64,000 nt of DNA, from NCBI RefSeq assembly GCF_000020125.1, contig NC_010676.1:1860001-1924000 (forward strand), given 5' to 3'. Positions within the stretch are counted from its first letter, which is position 1. Every line of letters begins with the position of its first letter. A program made the position numbers and the translations under genes. This stretch comes from Paraburkholderia phytofirmans PsJN (GTDB lineage Bacteria > Pseudomonadota > Gammaproteobacteria > Burkholderiales > Burkholderiaceae). Below the pieces are notes generated by a model. That model ran no database searches. It saw nothing but the letters and a program-made list of their open reading frames with translations, and was not told the DNA's origin. Shown here in pieces: positions 1 to 8,371 of this stretch.

Positions 1-1
1 G

Positions 2-73
2 AATGCGCAACGCGCGGGCCGCATCGTCGCGGCACGGCATGCGCAGGAATCGGGTGGGACGATGACGCAGTAA
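2..73 (+). CDS. possible 3' end of an upstream gene (partial)
   Basis: One forward frame is open from the window edge to a TAA and would end in residues HAQESGGTMTQ. The composition is plausible for a protein tail, but a second forward frame is also open here, so this is a weak call. The family cannot be recognised from 23 codons. Confidence 0.25.
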   Translation, partial: NAQRAGRIVAARHAQESGGTMTQ

Positions 74-144
74 CGCGAGCCACCGCGCGGCATGCGGGGC
101 TGCCTGCGACTGCAACGGTCGCGGGCGTGGTCGGGCCCGCATGC

Positions 145-272
145 CTTTCCCGCTTTCCCGCTTTCCCGCTTTCCCGCTTTCCCGCTTTCCCGCTTTCCCG
201 CTTTCCCGCTTTCCCGCTTTCCCGCTTTCCCGCTTTCCCGCTTTCCCGCTTTCCCGCTTTCCCGCTTTCCCG
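145..272. repeat. perfect 16-copy octanucleotide tandem repeat
   Basis: The 8-bp unit CTTTCCCG is repeated exactly 16 times without a mismatch. It ends 90 bp before the yaiI start codon. Because 8 is not a multiple of 3, the array reads as an octapeptide repeat (SRFPAFPL) in all three forward frames, and none of them has a stop inside the array. A TAA at 281-283 lies in the yaiI frame, so the array cannot be fused in frame to yaiI. Perfect arrays of this unit size are typical of slipped-strand, phase-variable loci. Here the array sits in a promoter or leader position. Confidence 0.97.
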
Positions 273-361
273 CAACATCGTAAATTCCCTTGCCGCGCCG
301 CCCTGCGCGCTGGCAAGGTATCATCTCGCCCCTTCGACAACCCGCTGCCGGAATCCGAACC

Positions 362-859
362 ATGTCAATCTGGGTTGACGCCGACGCCTGCCCCGTCGTG
401 ATCAAGGACATGCTGTACCGTGCCGCGCGCCGCACCAACACGACGCTGACGCTGGTCGCCAATTCGTTTCTGCGCGTGCCGCCGTCGCCGCTGATCCGCG
501 CGATCCAGGTGCCGGCCGGCTTCGACGCCGCCGACGACCTGATCGCCGAACGGGTCGCCGCGGGCGATCTCGTGATCACCGCCGACATCCCGCTCGCCGC
601 CGCCGTGCTGGCCAAAAACGCGCAGGCGCTCGATCCACGCGGCAACTGGTACACGCCCGGCACGATCGAAGAACGGCTGCGCATGCGCTCGATGCTCGAC
701 CAGCTGCGCGGCAGCGGCGTCGATACCGGCGGGCCTTCGGCGTTCAGCCAGCGCGACAGCAAAAGCTTCGCGGGGGAACTGGACCGCTGGCTCTCGCGCC
801 AACGGCCGCAGCCTGATGCATCGGCGCCACAATCTGCCGACGAACCGCCCACCGAATGA
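362..859 (+). CDS. yaiI: UPF0178 (YaiI/YqxD) family protein
   Basis: This 165-residue protein has the family's N-terminal signature IWVDADACP, with conserved acidic residues like those of PIN/NYN-type nuclease folds. It also has the later TADIPLAA and [12 protein letters not shown] segments. The family is widespread, and its biochemical function is not established as far as I know. I chose the ATG that gives the usual [11 protein letters not shown] start. A TTG 72 bp upstream would add an atypical arginine-rich extension. The gene stands alone, with a long octamer repeat array ending 90 bp upstream that could affect its expression. Confidence 0.9.
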   Translation: MSIWVDADACPVVIKDMLYRAARRTNTTLTLVANSFLRVPPSPLIRAIQVPAGFDAADDLIAERVAAGDLVITADIPLAAAVLAKNAQALDPRGNWYTPGTIEERLRMRSMLDQLRGSGVDTGGPSAFSQRDSKSFAGELDRWLSRQRPQPDASAPQSADEPPTE

Positions 860-1011
860 GCCTTTACACGGCCGCCGGGCCACACAATGCGGCACGCCGC
901 CGCCAATCCTGACTACAATCCGGCCGTGGCCCCGCGCCCTAGCCCGGCGACGCGGCGCCTTCACCGCTCCAATCACAACAAACGCTTTCTGAACGACGAG
1001 AGACCCGCCTC

Positions 1012-2313
1012 ATGGACTCCATAAAACGCTACTTCGGCTTCGAAGCCGCCGGCACCAACCTGCGCACCGAAGTGCTCGCCGGACTGACCACCTTCCTGAC
1101 GATGGCTTACATCATCTTCGTCAACCCGGCGATTCTCGGCGACGCCGGCATGCCGAAAGACGCGGTGTTCGTCGCGACCTGCATCGTGGCCGCGCTCGCC
1201 TCGCTGATCATGGGTCTCTACGCGAACTATCCGATCGCGCTCGCGCCGGGCATGGGGCTGAACGCGTACTTCGCGTACACGGTCGTCAAAGGCATGGGCT
1301 TCACCTGGCAGGCCGCACTCGGCGCGGTGTTCATTTCCGGCTGCCTGTTCCTGATCGTCACGCTGTTCCGCGTGCGTGAAGTGATCGTCAACGGCATTCC
1401 GCATTCGATACGCATTGCCATCACCGGCGGCATCGGCCTCTTTCTCGCGATCATTTCGCTGAAGTCGGCGGGCGTAGTGGTGGGTAATCCCGCGACGCTC
1501 GTGACGCTCGGCGATCTGCACAACCCGCATGTGATTCTCGCGGTGATCGGCTTCTTCGCGATCGTCACGCTGGATCATCTGCGGGTGCGCGGCGCGATCC
1601 TGATCGGTATCGTCGGCGTGACGGTGCTGAGCTTTTTCTTCGGCGGCAACCAGTTTCACGGCATCGTCTCGGCGCCGCCGTCCATCTCGCCGACGCTGTT
1701 CCAGCTCGACATTCGCGGCGCGCTGTCGGGCGGCGTGCTGAACGTGATCCTCGTGTTCTTCCTCGTCGAACTGTTCGATGCCACCGGCACGCTGATGGGC
1801 GTGGCCAATCGCGCGGGGTTGCTGGTGGAAGGCAAGATGCATCGGCTGAACCGCGCGCTGCTCGCCGACAGCACCGCCATTCTGGCCGGCTCGATGCTGG
1901 GTACCTCGTCGACCACCGCTTATATTGAAAGCGCGTCGGGCGTGCAAGCCGGCGGGCGCACGGGCGTGACGGCCATCACCGTGGCCGTGCTGTTTCTCGC
2001 GGCGCTGTTTTTCGCGCCGCTGGCGGGCGTGGTGCCCGGCTACGCGACGGCGCCGGCGCTGCTGTACGTGTCGTGCCTGATGCTGCGCGAAATGCTCGAC
2101 CTGCCGTGGGACGACGCCACCGAAGTCGTGCCGGCCGCGCTCACCGCGCTGCTGATGCCCTTCACCTATTCGATCGCCAACGGCGTCGCGTTCGGCTTCA
2201 TCTCGTATGCGGGCCTGAAGCTGTTGACCGGCCAGGCGCGCAAGGTGAAGCTGGTGGTGTGGATCATCGCGGCGATTTTCCTGTTCCGCTATTTTTACCT
2301 CGGCAGCGAATAG
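1012..2313 (+). CDS. NCS2-family purine permease (AzgA/GhxP/AdeP type)
   Basis: A 433-residue inner-membrane transporter of about 12-14 hydrophobic segments. It carries AzgA-subfamily motifs: GMGLNAYFAY in the N-terminal third, FDATGTLMGVA near residue 260, and GTSSTTAYIESASGV plus GGRTG near 300. Members are proton symporters for hypoxanthine and guanine (GhxP) or adenine (AdeP); the sequence alone does not separate the two. A purine-rich stretch (GACGAGAGACC) precedes the ATG. The 152-bp gap upstream is enough for its own promoter, and no purine metabolism genes are adjacent, so it is probably monocistronic. The stop is followed by a 14-bp perfect palindrome at 2317-2330. Confidence 0.92.
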   Translation: MDSIKRYFGFEAAGTNLRTEVLAGLTTFLTMAYIIFVNPAILGDAGMPKDAVFVATCIVAALASLIMGLYANYPIALAPGMGLNAYFAYTVVKGMGFTWQAALGAVFISGCLFLIVTLFRVREVIVNGIPHSIRIAITGGIGLFLAIISLKSAGVVVGNPATLVTLGDLHNPHVILAVIGFFAIVTLDHLRVRGAILIGIVGVTVLSFFFGGNQFHGIVSAPPSISPTLFQLDIRGALSGGVLNVILVFFLVELFDATGTLMGVANRAGLLVEGKMHRLNRALLADSTAILAGSMLGTSSTTAYIESASGVQAGGRTGVTAITVAVLFLAALFFAPLAGVVPGYATAPALLYVSCLMLREMLDLPWDDATEVVPAALTALLMPFTYSIANGVAFGFISYAGLKLLTGQARKVKLVVWIIAAIFLFRYFYLGSE

Positions 2314-2446
2314 GCGCACGGGCGCCCGTGGCGCAGAACTCCGGTCTGGATCAACGGCGGTTTATTGACGGTGCCCATTCGGGTCGGGCAGCGTTTATCA
2401 TCCGATGATTCAAAAAACGATCGACCTGGACACGGGAGTCCCCTAC

Positions 2447-2977
2447 ATGTCTTACAGCCGCACCTCGGACCGCTATACGGCGCCCGCCATTTTCTTTCAC
2501 TGGGCGATGTTTCTGCTGATCGCGCTGGCTTATCTGGCGATCGAGATTCGCGGGCCAAAAGGTAGCGACAGCCGCGTATTCTGGAGCAGCGTGCATTTCT
2601 GGTGCGGCTCGCTGGTGCTCGCGCTGGCTTCTCTGCGTCTGCTGTGGCGACTATGGGCCGGCGCGCCCGCCGAAGTGGACGGCAACCGGCTGCTCGCGTT
2701 TCTGGCGCGGGCCGCGCATCTCGCCTTGTACGTTTTTATCTTCGTCCAGCCGCTGCTCGGCATCCTGATGATCAACACCGGCGGACACCCGGTCACGCTG
2801 GCGTGGCTCAACATCGACTACACGCTGGTCGGTGCGGATCCTGTTGCGCGTCCGTTGCTCAAGACGGCGCATGAGTGGCTCGGCAATGCGTTTTATTGGG
2901 TGATCGGCTTGCACGCGCTGGCGGCGATCGCGCATCACGTGGTGCTCAAGGATCGGACGCTGCGGCGGATGATCTGA
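2447..2977 (+). CDS. cytochrome b561 family protein
   Basis: A 176-residue protein with four hydrophobic helices, typical of bacterial cytochrome b561. These di-haem membrane proteins pass electrons between the quinone pool and periplasmic or superoxide acceptors. Candidate haem-ligand histidines are in FFHW in helix 1, SVHFW in helix 2, and HEWLG and the GLHALAAIAHH segment near the C-terminus. I chose the ATG with GGGAG eight bases upstream. An ATG 42 bp earlier lacks a ribosome binding site. Confidence 0.9.
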   Translation: MSYSRTSDRYTAPAIFFHWAMFLLIALAYLAIEIRGPKGSDSRVFWSSVHFWCGSLVLALASLRLLWRLWAGAPAEVDGNRLLAFLARAAHLALYVFIFVQPLLGILMINTGGHPVTLAWLNIDYTLVGADPVARPLLKTAHEWLGNAFYWVIGLHALAAIAHHVVLKDRTLRRMI

Positions 2978-3172
2978 GCGCCGCGGCGCTCGTCATCGCA
3001 CTCACAATCGCGCTCGTATTTGCGCGCGCTTCGCGTCCAGATGCCGGCGGCACGCCTTGCCGCGAACGGTTTGATTGGTTTCGATGCCGCGCGCGGGTTT
3101 CCCAGGCTTCTGCTTCCTGCGCGGCTTTGCTGCTCGCGGCGTCGACCGGCAGAAGGGCGGAAACGCCCTCGG

Positions 3173-3463
3173 TCAATTACGCCAGTTGGCCTCGTAGAAG
3201 CGCACATAGCCGCTTCTCAGCACGAGACATTGCGCCCTCGTTTCCGAGATCAGGCGGCGCGTAGCGGCTTCGATCCGGGCGCGATGCGTGTCGAACGCGC
3301 CGACCATGTCCTCCAAACGCGGCGATGCGGCGCCGTAGTGGTCTTCCAGTGCCTCCGCCGTAATCATGCATTCCACCCTCTGCCCATCGACCATCGCCGG
3401 GAACGCCAAGGTGAGCTCGCGACCTGAGTATTCAGGAGTTTCATTCGGGAAAAGGATCTGCAT
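3173..3463 (-). CDS. DUF1488 family protein
   Basis: A 96-residue soluble protein. It shows the DUF1488 layout: an N-terminal strand region ending in GQRVECMIT, then EALEDHYGA, then a helix with FDTHRARIEAATRRLI and a final strand. The family's function is unknown, and it is often found in small regulatory or stress neighbourhoods of betaproteobacteria. AAAAGGA lies just upstream of the ATG. A second, more distant member lies near 62.3 kb. Confidence 0.8.
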   Translation of the reverse strand: MQILFPNETPEYSGRELTLAFPAMVDGQRVECMITAEALEDHYGAASPRLEDMVGAFDTHRARIEAATRRLISETRAQCLVLRSGYVRFYEANWRN

Positions 3464-3861
3464 GGGAGTTCACCTGGAAGGTAGGTGCTGCGCATGGTGT
3501 AGCCTGGTAGTGCGCACGCCGGTTGCGTCTGATCGCGTCGCTGGCTCCAACCTCCTTGTCCAATGCGGGCGACGCGGGCTTGTCACCCGACTGCGGCAGC
3601 GGAATAGTTCGCGGCCCGCGGAGGTGATTTGATTCACTTTAGACGAGTTCGGGCGCGGCGCAAGTTTTCCTTTCCGTTTGCCTGAATTTGGTGCCGCGCG
3701 CGTTTTTTTGAGGCATGACGCACCGCCGTCTCCGTTTTTTCCCTGCCGTGCACAGCACGATTCGTCCTGTAATATCGGTGTTCGGCCGCGCGTGCATGTT
3801 GCGCTGCGGCATCGAGCGGAGGGCAACGTACCCGCCGTGTCCGTTTCACCGGAGACATGCC
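3464..3861 (+). other. intergenic stretch with tRNA-like hairpin sequence
   Basis: No protein gene is seen here. At about 3490-3560 the plus strand carries a tRNA-like D-arm sequence (TAGCCTGGTAGTGCGCA), and GCGCA pairs with TGCGC around it. Further on, GGTTG can pair with CAACC. The T-arm consensus and a clean acceptor stem are missing, so it is at most a degraded tRNA relic or an unrelated structured RNA. Confidence 0.4.
3653..3709 (+). terminator. possible rho-independent terminator
   Basis: GCGCGGCGC and GTGCCGCGC form a nine-pair stem (one G-U) around a long 29-base loop, followed by seven T. No plus-strand protein gene precedes it, so it would end a transcript that begins near the tRNA-like sequence. 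It lies 150 bp before the start of the sigma-54 activator gene. Confidence 0.45.
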
Positions 3862-5853
3862 TTGACCCAACGTTCCGTCACGCCGCCCGCTGTCGGTCGG
3901 CCCGATGTCATCGCGCAAGCTCACGCCCGCTCGCTCGAAATCGGCTTGCGCGCCTCGGAAGCGCCGGACTTTCATCCGCTGCCCCGGCCTGCGCTGCGTG
4001 AACTCGTCGAGCGCAATCAATCGCTGTTTACGCATGCGCTGCCGGTCATGGAGACGCTGCATGCGCAGATCGTCGATACGCAAAGCATGGTGCTGCTCAC
4101 CGACAATCACGGCGTGATCCTGCATAGTCTCGGCGACAGCGACTTCGTCGAAAAGGCCAATCGCGTTGCACTGTGTCCGGGCGTGTCGTGGGCCGAGGCG
4201 GATCGCGGCACCAATGCGATCGGCACCGCGCTCGTCGATGGCCAGCCGACCGTCGTGCACGCGGGAGAGCACTTCCTGCACGCCAACCGGATTCTCACCT
4301 GTTCATGCGCGCCGATTGCCGATCCGTTCGGGCGCACCATCGGCGCGCTCGACGTAAGCGGCGACACCCGCGGCTTTCACAAGCACACGCTCGCGCTCGT
4401 GAGAATGTCGGCGCAGATGATCGAAAATCATCTGTTCTCCAATCAATTCGCCGATGCGATCCGCGTGCACTTTCACGCGCGCGGGGAATTCATCGGCACG
4501 CTGTTCGAAGGGCTCGCGGCGTTCGCGCCGGACGGCACGTTTCTGTCGGCCAATCGCAGTGCGCTGTTTCAATTCGGGCAAGCGCTCGCCGAACTGCAAC
4601 GGCAGCCGTTCGATGCGTTGTTCGGCGTGCCCATCTCGAGGCTGTTGCAACAGATTGCGCGCGCACCCGGCGAGAACATTCAGTTGACGCTGCCAAGCGG
4701 CGTGCGCGTGGTCGCGCGCGGCGAATATGCGCTGCCGCGTTATGTCGCGCCGTCGGAGAGTCTCGCCGGCACTTCCCGTGCGCCGTTGTCCAGCGACGCG
4801 CGTCATGCGCCGCGCGTCGCCGATCCCGCGCCGCCAGCCACGCTCGAAACGCTCGATACCGGCGACGCGCAAGTCGCCGCGATTCTGCGGCGCGTCGCCA
4901 AACTGCGCGGCCGCGATATTCCGATTCTGGTGCTCGGCAAGACGGGCACCGGCAAGGAATGGCTCGCGCGCGCCATCCATCACGATTCGCCGCGCCGGGA
5001 CGCGCCCTTTATCGCACTGAATTGCGCGTCGTTGCCCGAGACGCTGATCGAAGCGGAGTTGTTCGGCTATGAAGACGGCGCGTTCACCGGCGCGAAGAAA
5101 CGCGGCAGCGTCGGCAAGATCGTGCAGGCCGACGGCGGCACGCTGTTCCTCGACGAAATCGGCGACATGCCGCTCGCCCAGCAAGTGCGCCTCATGCGCG
5201 TGCTGCAGGAGCGCAACGTGGTCCCGCTCGGCGGGACACGGGCGATTCCGGTGGATCTGCGCATCGTCTGTGCAACGCACCGCAACCTGCGCGCAATGAT
5301 CGAGGCCGGCACGTTCCGCGAAGATCTGTATTACCGCATCAATGGACTCGTCCTGACCTTGCCGGCGCTGCGCGAGCGCACCGATCTTCGCGCGCTCGTC
5401 ACGCGCATGCTGGAGTTGCAGCCCGCCGGCGAACGCTTGCCGCGTCGCGTGTCCGCCGACGTGCTCGAACGCTTCGCGCAATGCCGCTGGCCGGGCAATC
5501 TGCGGCAACTGGCCAACGTGTTGCGCACCGCGAGCATCATGGCCGAAGGCGCGGAGCAGATCGAACTCGATGATCTGCCCGAGGACTTCTTGCAGGATTG
5601 CATCGACACCGCGGCCGAGCCGTGCGTGCAGTCGCCGGCAATGCGTGCGGACTCCGGATCCTGCGACGAGGTCCGCGCCGCGGCGCAAACGCAAGGGCAG
5701 CCGGCAACCAGCAAGATGGAGGCATGGCAGGCCACGCTGATCGCGCAAACGCTCGAACGGCTCGACGGCAATGTCTCGGCGGCGGCGCGTGAGTTGGGCC
5801 TGGCGCGCAATACCGTGTACCGGTATTTGCGGCGCGGCGGCTCGACTCATTGA
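3862..5853 (+). CDS. sigma-54-dependent transcriptional activator, AcoR type
   Basis: A 663-residue regulator from a TTG start that has GGAG seven bases upstream; no ATG with a ribosome binding site exists nearby. The first 200 residues form a GAF-like sensor (for example LCPGVSWAEADRGTNAIGTA). A linker follows, then the AAA+ sigma-54 domain: Walker A GKTGTGKE near residue 360, the sigma-54 contact loop GAFTGA near 406, and Walker B LFLDEIGD. A Fis-type helix-turn-helix (VSAAARELGLARNTVYRYL) ends the protein. AcoR relatives activate acetoin, alcohol or aromatic catabolic operons. No such operon and no -24/-12 promoter was found beside it, so its target is unknown. The ferredoxin gene follows after 70 bp. 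Confidence 0.92.
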   Translation: MTQRSVTPPAVGRPDVIAQAHARSLEIGLRASEAPDFHPLPRPALRELVERNQSLFTHALPVMETLHAQIVDTQSMVLLTDNHGVILHSLGDSDFVEKANRVALCPGVSWAEADRGTNAIGTALVDGQPTVVHAGEHFLHANRILTCSCAPIADPFGRTIGALDVSGDTRGFHKHTLALVRMSAQMIENHLFSNQFADAIRVHFHARGEFIGTLFEGLAAFAPDGTFLSANRSALFQFGQALAELQRQPFDALFGVPISRLLQQIARAPGENIQLTLPSGVRVVARGEYALPRYVAPSESLAGTSRAPLSSDARHAPRVADPAPPATLETLDTGDAQVAAILRRVAKLRGRDIPILVLGKTGTGKEWLARAIHHDSPRRDAPFIALNCASLPETLIEAELFGYEDGAFTGAKKRGSVGKIVQADGGTLFLDEIGDMPLAQQVRLMRVLQERNVVPLGGTRAIPVDLRIVCATHRNLRAMIEAGTFREDLYYRINGLVLTLPALRERTDLRALVTRMLELQPAGERLPRRVSADVLERFAQCRWPGNLRQLANVLRTASIMAEGAEQIELDDLPEDFLQDCIDTAAEPCVQSPAMRADSGSCDEVRAAAQTQGQPATSKMEAWQATLIAQTLERLDGNVSAAARELGLARNTVYRYLRRGGSTH

Positions 5854-5923
5854 AAACGCGACGGGAGAGGCAACTGAAGCGGCAACGTGTAAAGTGTCGC
5901 GCAAACCGTCACAGACTCACACG

Positions 5924-6235
5924 ATGTCCGACTCCACCCGCCCACCTCTTGTTCGCGTCGAGCCGCTCGGCTACAGCTTCGAAGCGCCCGATTCGCTGAC
6001 GATTCTCGAAGCCGCCGGCTTTGCGAATCTGCGTTTGCCGCGCTCGTGCCGCAATGGGACATGCCGCACGTGCTTGTGCAAAATGACGGCGGGACGCGTG
6101 CGCTACACGATCGAATGGCCCGGGCTCAGCCGGGAAGAAAAACAGGAAGGCTATATTCTGCCGTGTGTAGCGATCGCGGAATCGGATGTGGTGATCGAAG
6201 CACCAGATGCGGTGGAGTTACCGCCGCTCAAGTAA
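5924..6235 (+). CDS. 2Fe-2S ferredoxin-type protein
   Basis: A 103-residue plant-type ferredoxin fold. The cluster ligands are visible as Cys42, Cys47 and Cys50 in SCRNGTCRTC, plus Cys81 in LPCVA, matching C-X4-C-X2-C-Xn-C. Such short proteins donate electrons to oxygenases or other redox partners; no partner gene is adjacent. It follows the sigma-54 activator in the same direction with a short gap and could be cotranscribed. I chose the ATG giving MSDSTRPP; upstream frame extension runs back into the activator gene. Confidence 0.9.
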   Translation: MSDSTRPPLVRVEPLGYSFEAPDSLTILEAAGFANLRLPRSCRNGTCRTCLCKMTAGRVRYTIEWPGLSREEKQEGYILPCVAIAESDVVIEAPDAVELPPLK

Positions 6236-6256
6236 AACGCGGCGCATCCGCGCCGC
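6236..6256 (-). terminator. rho-independent terminator for the leftward small-gene unit
   Basis: GCGGCGC and GCGCCGC form a seven-pair GC stem with a four-base loop. On the minus strand it is followed by GTTTTA. It sits just past the stop of the Pmp3/YqaE gene and abuts the ferredoxin stop on the other strand. Confidence 0.55.
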
Positions 6257-6267
6257 GCACGCAAGCC

Positions 6268-6462
6268 TTACCGCCCACTACCCATCGCCCTGGCGATTTT
6301 CTTGTCGGTGTTGTACTGGCTCAGCGCATACACCGACCAGATGGCGGCCGGAATCCAGCCGATCAGCGTGATTTGCAGAATCAGGCAGATGATGCCCGCG
6401 AACGGGCGGCCGATCGTGAAAAACTGGAACCACGGCAGAATGATGGCAAGCAGTAGACGCAT
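6268..6462 (-). CDS. YqaE/Pmp3 family small membrane protein
   Basis: A 64-residue protein of two hydrophobic helices joined by a short loop, with the family's early PWFQFFTIGRPF and later IGWIPAAIWSVYAL stretches. Pmp3-like proteolipids sit in the inner membrane and are linked to membrane potential or stress tolerance in yeast and bacteria. The ATG has AGGAA upstream. The DUF1653 gene starts upstream on the same strand with a 25-bp gap, so the two are probably cotranscribed. Confidence 0.88.
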   Translation of the reverse strand: MRLLLAIILPWFQFFTIGRPFAGIICLILQITLIGWIPAAIWSVYALSQYNTDKKIARAMGSGR

Positions 6463-6487
6463 GCAGATTTCCTGTTGTTGATAGCGA

Positions 6488-6682
6488 CTAGTCGATCGGT
6501 GCGAAGCGCGGCACCTTGGCGCCGTCCACATCGACCATTTCGAAAAATACCGAAGCCGGACGCGTCCAGATCGTACCATTGGCCGCTTTGTAGACGATCA
6601 TCGTGACCTTCGGATCGGACTCGAGCGTGGCCTCGCAAACCAGTTCGTAAATCCCGCCTTTGTAGTGCCGGTAACGCACCAT
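6488..6682 (-). CDS. DUF1653 domain protein
   Basis: A 64-residue protein beginning MVRYRHYKGGIYELVCEA, which is the DUF1653 pattern: a short beta-rich domain with YRHYKG, then a strand containing VYKAANGTIWTRP and FFEMV. The function of the family is unknown. I chose the second ATG because GGAGAAAAGG lies directly upstream; the longer frame adds 13 residues without a site. It is the first gene of the pair with the Pmp3-like gene. Confidence 0.85.
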   Translation of the reverse strand: MVRYRHYKGGIYELVCEATLESDPKVTMIVYKAANGTIWTRPASVFFEMVDVDGAKVPRFAPID

Positions 6683-6737
6683 CCTTTTCTCCCTGAATCG
6701 ACTTATCTCGACAAAAAGCACGGCAACGGCCGAACCG

Positions 6738-7382
6738 TCAGCCGCTCTCTTTCATCTGCTTGAGAATCTTGTAGACCGTGGCGCGCCCCATCGTCAGCAC
6801 GGCGGCCACGTAGTTCGCGGAACTGCGGCCGCGAAACGCGCCTTGTGCGTGCAACGCCTCGACGATTTCCCGCTTGTGCTCACGCGTGAGCGCATTGATG
6901 CCGATCTGCCGCTCGCGCAGCCACGTGTGCAGATACGTGTTGATGCGGTCCTGCCAGTCGTCGCGGAACAGCTCCTCCGCCGGCGCATCCGTCAGATTGC
7001 CGCCTTTGATGAACAGATCGAGCGTGGAACGCACGTCTTCGAACACCGCGATATTGAAATTGATGCACAGCATGCCGGCCGGCTTGCCGTCGTCGTCGAA
7101 CAGGATGTTGCTCACGCAACGCATGCGCCGGCCGTCCCAGTTGAGCTTTTCGTACGGGCCGATGGTCCGGCCGCGCGCCGCGTAATGGACTTCGTCCAGC
7201 ACCGACGGCCCGCCGACTTCGAGCTTCGACAGGTTGTTCACGAGATAGGCGATGGTCTGATCGCGCAGATCGTGAATCACCACTTCGGCACACGGGTAGA
7301 AAAGCGCCGCGATGCCGTCGGCGATGGGAGCGTAGCGCTCGAGCAGCAGGTCTTTCACGGGAGGCACGTTTGGGTTGCGCAT
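6738..7382 (-). CDS. YheO/DauR-like transcriptional regulator (PAS + HTH)
   Basis: A 214-residue regulator. Residues 10-125 match the YheO PAS-like domain (YAPIADGIAALFYPCAEVVIH, with the typical DLRDQTIAYLVNN). A C-terminal helix-turn-helix includes NYVAAVLTMGRATVYKILKQM. The best-known relative, DauR of Pseudomonas, represses D-arginine catabolism genes. No D-amino acid genes are next to this copy. The start MRNPNV is chosen because the family begins close to LLLERYAPIADGI. A 191-bp divergent gap separates it from the next rightward gene. Confidence 0.85.
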   Translation of the reverse strand: MRNPNVPPVKDLLLERYAPIADGIAALFYPCAEVVIHDLRDQTIAYLVNNLSKLEVGGPSVLDEVHYAARGRTIGPYEKLNWDGRRMRCVSNILFDDDGKPAGMLCINFNIAVFEDVRSTLDLFIKGGNLTDAPAEELFRDDWQDRINTYLHTWLRERQIGINALTREHKREIVEALHAQGAFRGRSSANYVAAVLTMGRATVYKILKQMKESG

Positions 7383-7574
7383 GGGGCAGTCGCAGTGTTC
7401 GAAGGATGCGGCAACTCGCCATTGTAGCCACCCGGCCCGAGCACGGCGACCGTGACGCCGGGCACGCCCGCAAAAAACGAACGCTGATGCGCTTCGTGGC
7501 GCGGCGAATTTTGTCCGTCTGGCGAGCGAATTTTTTTCGTGCGATAAAAGACCATCTATTTCACGGAGCAACAG

Positions 7575-7793
7575 ATGGCCACGCTTGAAGCGTTTCGCGC
7601 CGTGCTCGATGACGAAGGCACGCCGGAAATCATCCGCAATCACATCATCGATTCGCTGCAATACGCGCTGCGCAATCACGGACAGATCTTCACCTCGAAG
7701 GAAGTCGAATGGCTGGCCGGCTGGGACGACGCCCGCATTCCGCTGGCGGCGTCGCGCGAGTTGCAAAAGCGGGTCGCCGAAACTTCCCGCTGA
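7575..7793 (+). CDS. small conserved hypothetical protein
   Basis: A 72-residue, mostly helical soluble protein with no recognised domain. It contains IIRNHIIDSLQYAL and ends KRVAETSR. A GGAG ribosome binding site seven bases upstream and normal codon use support it as a real gene. It lies divergent to the YheO-like regulator and could be under its control, which is inference from position only. Confidence 0.65.
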   Translation: MATLEAFRAVLDDEGTPEIIRNHIIDSLQYALRNHGQIFTSKEVEWLAGWDDARIPLAASRELQKRVAETSR

Positions 7794-8371
7794 AGCACGA
7801 GTCCGTTGATCGTCCAGCGCCCGCGCCGCGACGGCGCAACCCGTCACCCGGCGTGCCGTTCATACCCCGGCATGCCGGCCGCGACCGCTGTGTCGCCCTC
7901 AAAGCCCCGCCTGCCGGGCGGTTTGCCCTTGCGTGGAACTTTTTGCTATCCAATTAGCCCCATTTAGTGCATCATATTGGAATAGCTGTGCCCCGCATTT
8001 GCCGCATTTGCATTACCAGGCAACATCAGGCAACTCCGGATAGTCTCGAACCGGCGTCTGCGCACCACCCCCGACTGTTCGACCGCCACCTGTCGGCGAT
8101 CCCGTCACTCCGGCAATGCGTCGCATGCATTCGCCGTCGCGAGTTGTGCAGCTGAGTGTTCAGCATTTACGCGCCCGGTGTCCGCGCGACATCAGCGTGT
8201 TTCTTCTCCATCGAATCCGCGATTTTGCGCGGCCGCGCTCAAGCCCTTGCCAGTGGGCCTGTGCCAACCTTTTTCAATGGCGGCGCGCCCCAGGGCGCTG
8301 CGCTGCCCGGCCTGTCGTGCCGCGCGTAACACGCGTGACACGTCGGCCACGTAATACAGGACACGTGCTTC
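7794..8371. other. intergenic region without recognised gene
   Basis: No convincing gene is seen in this 578-bp stretch. The AT-richer part around 7935-7990 (including TTTTTGCTATCC and ATCATATTGG) could hold a promoter. The remainder is high-GC sequence with short chance frames only. Confidence 0.5.

Noticed and set aside
145..272. CRISPR-like array
   Set aside because: The repeats are contiguous 8-mers with no spacers and no cas genes nearby.
973..2319. Long minus-strand frame of 448 codons opposite the purine permease
   Set aside because: It is rich in His, Arg, Gln and Glu, with no domain, and is fully antisense to a recognised gene; a GC-bias shadow.
3490..3560. Functional tRNA gene
   Set aside because: No T-loop consensus, no convincing acceptor stem and no CCA-proximal pairing could be found.
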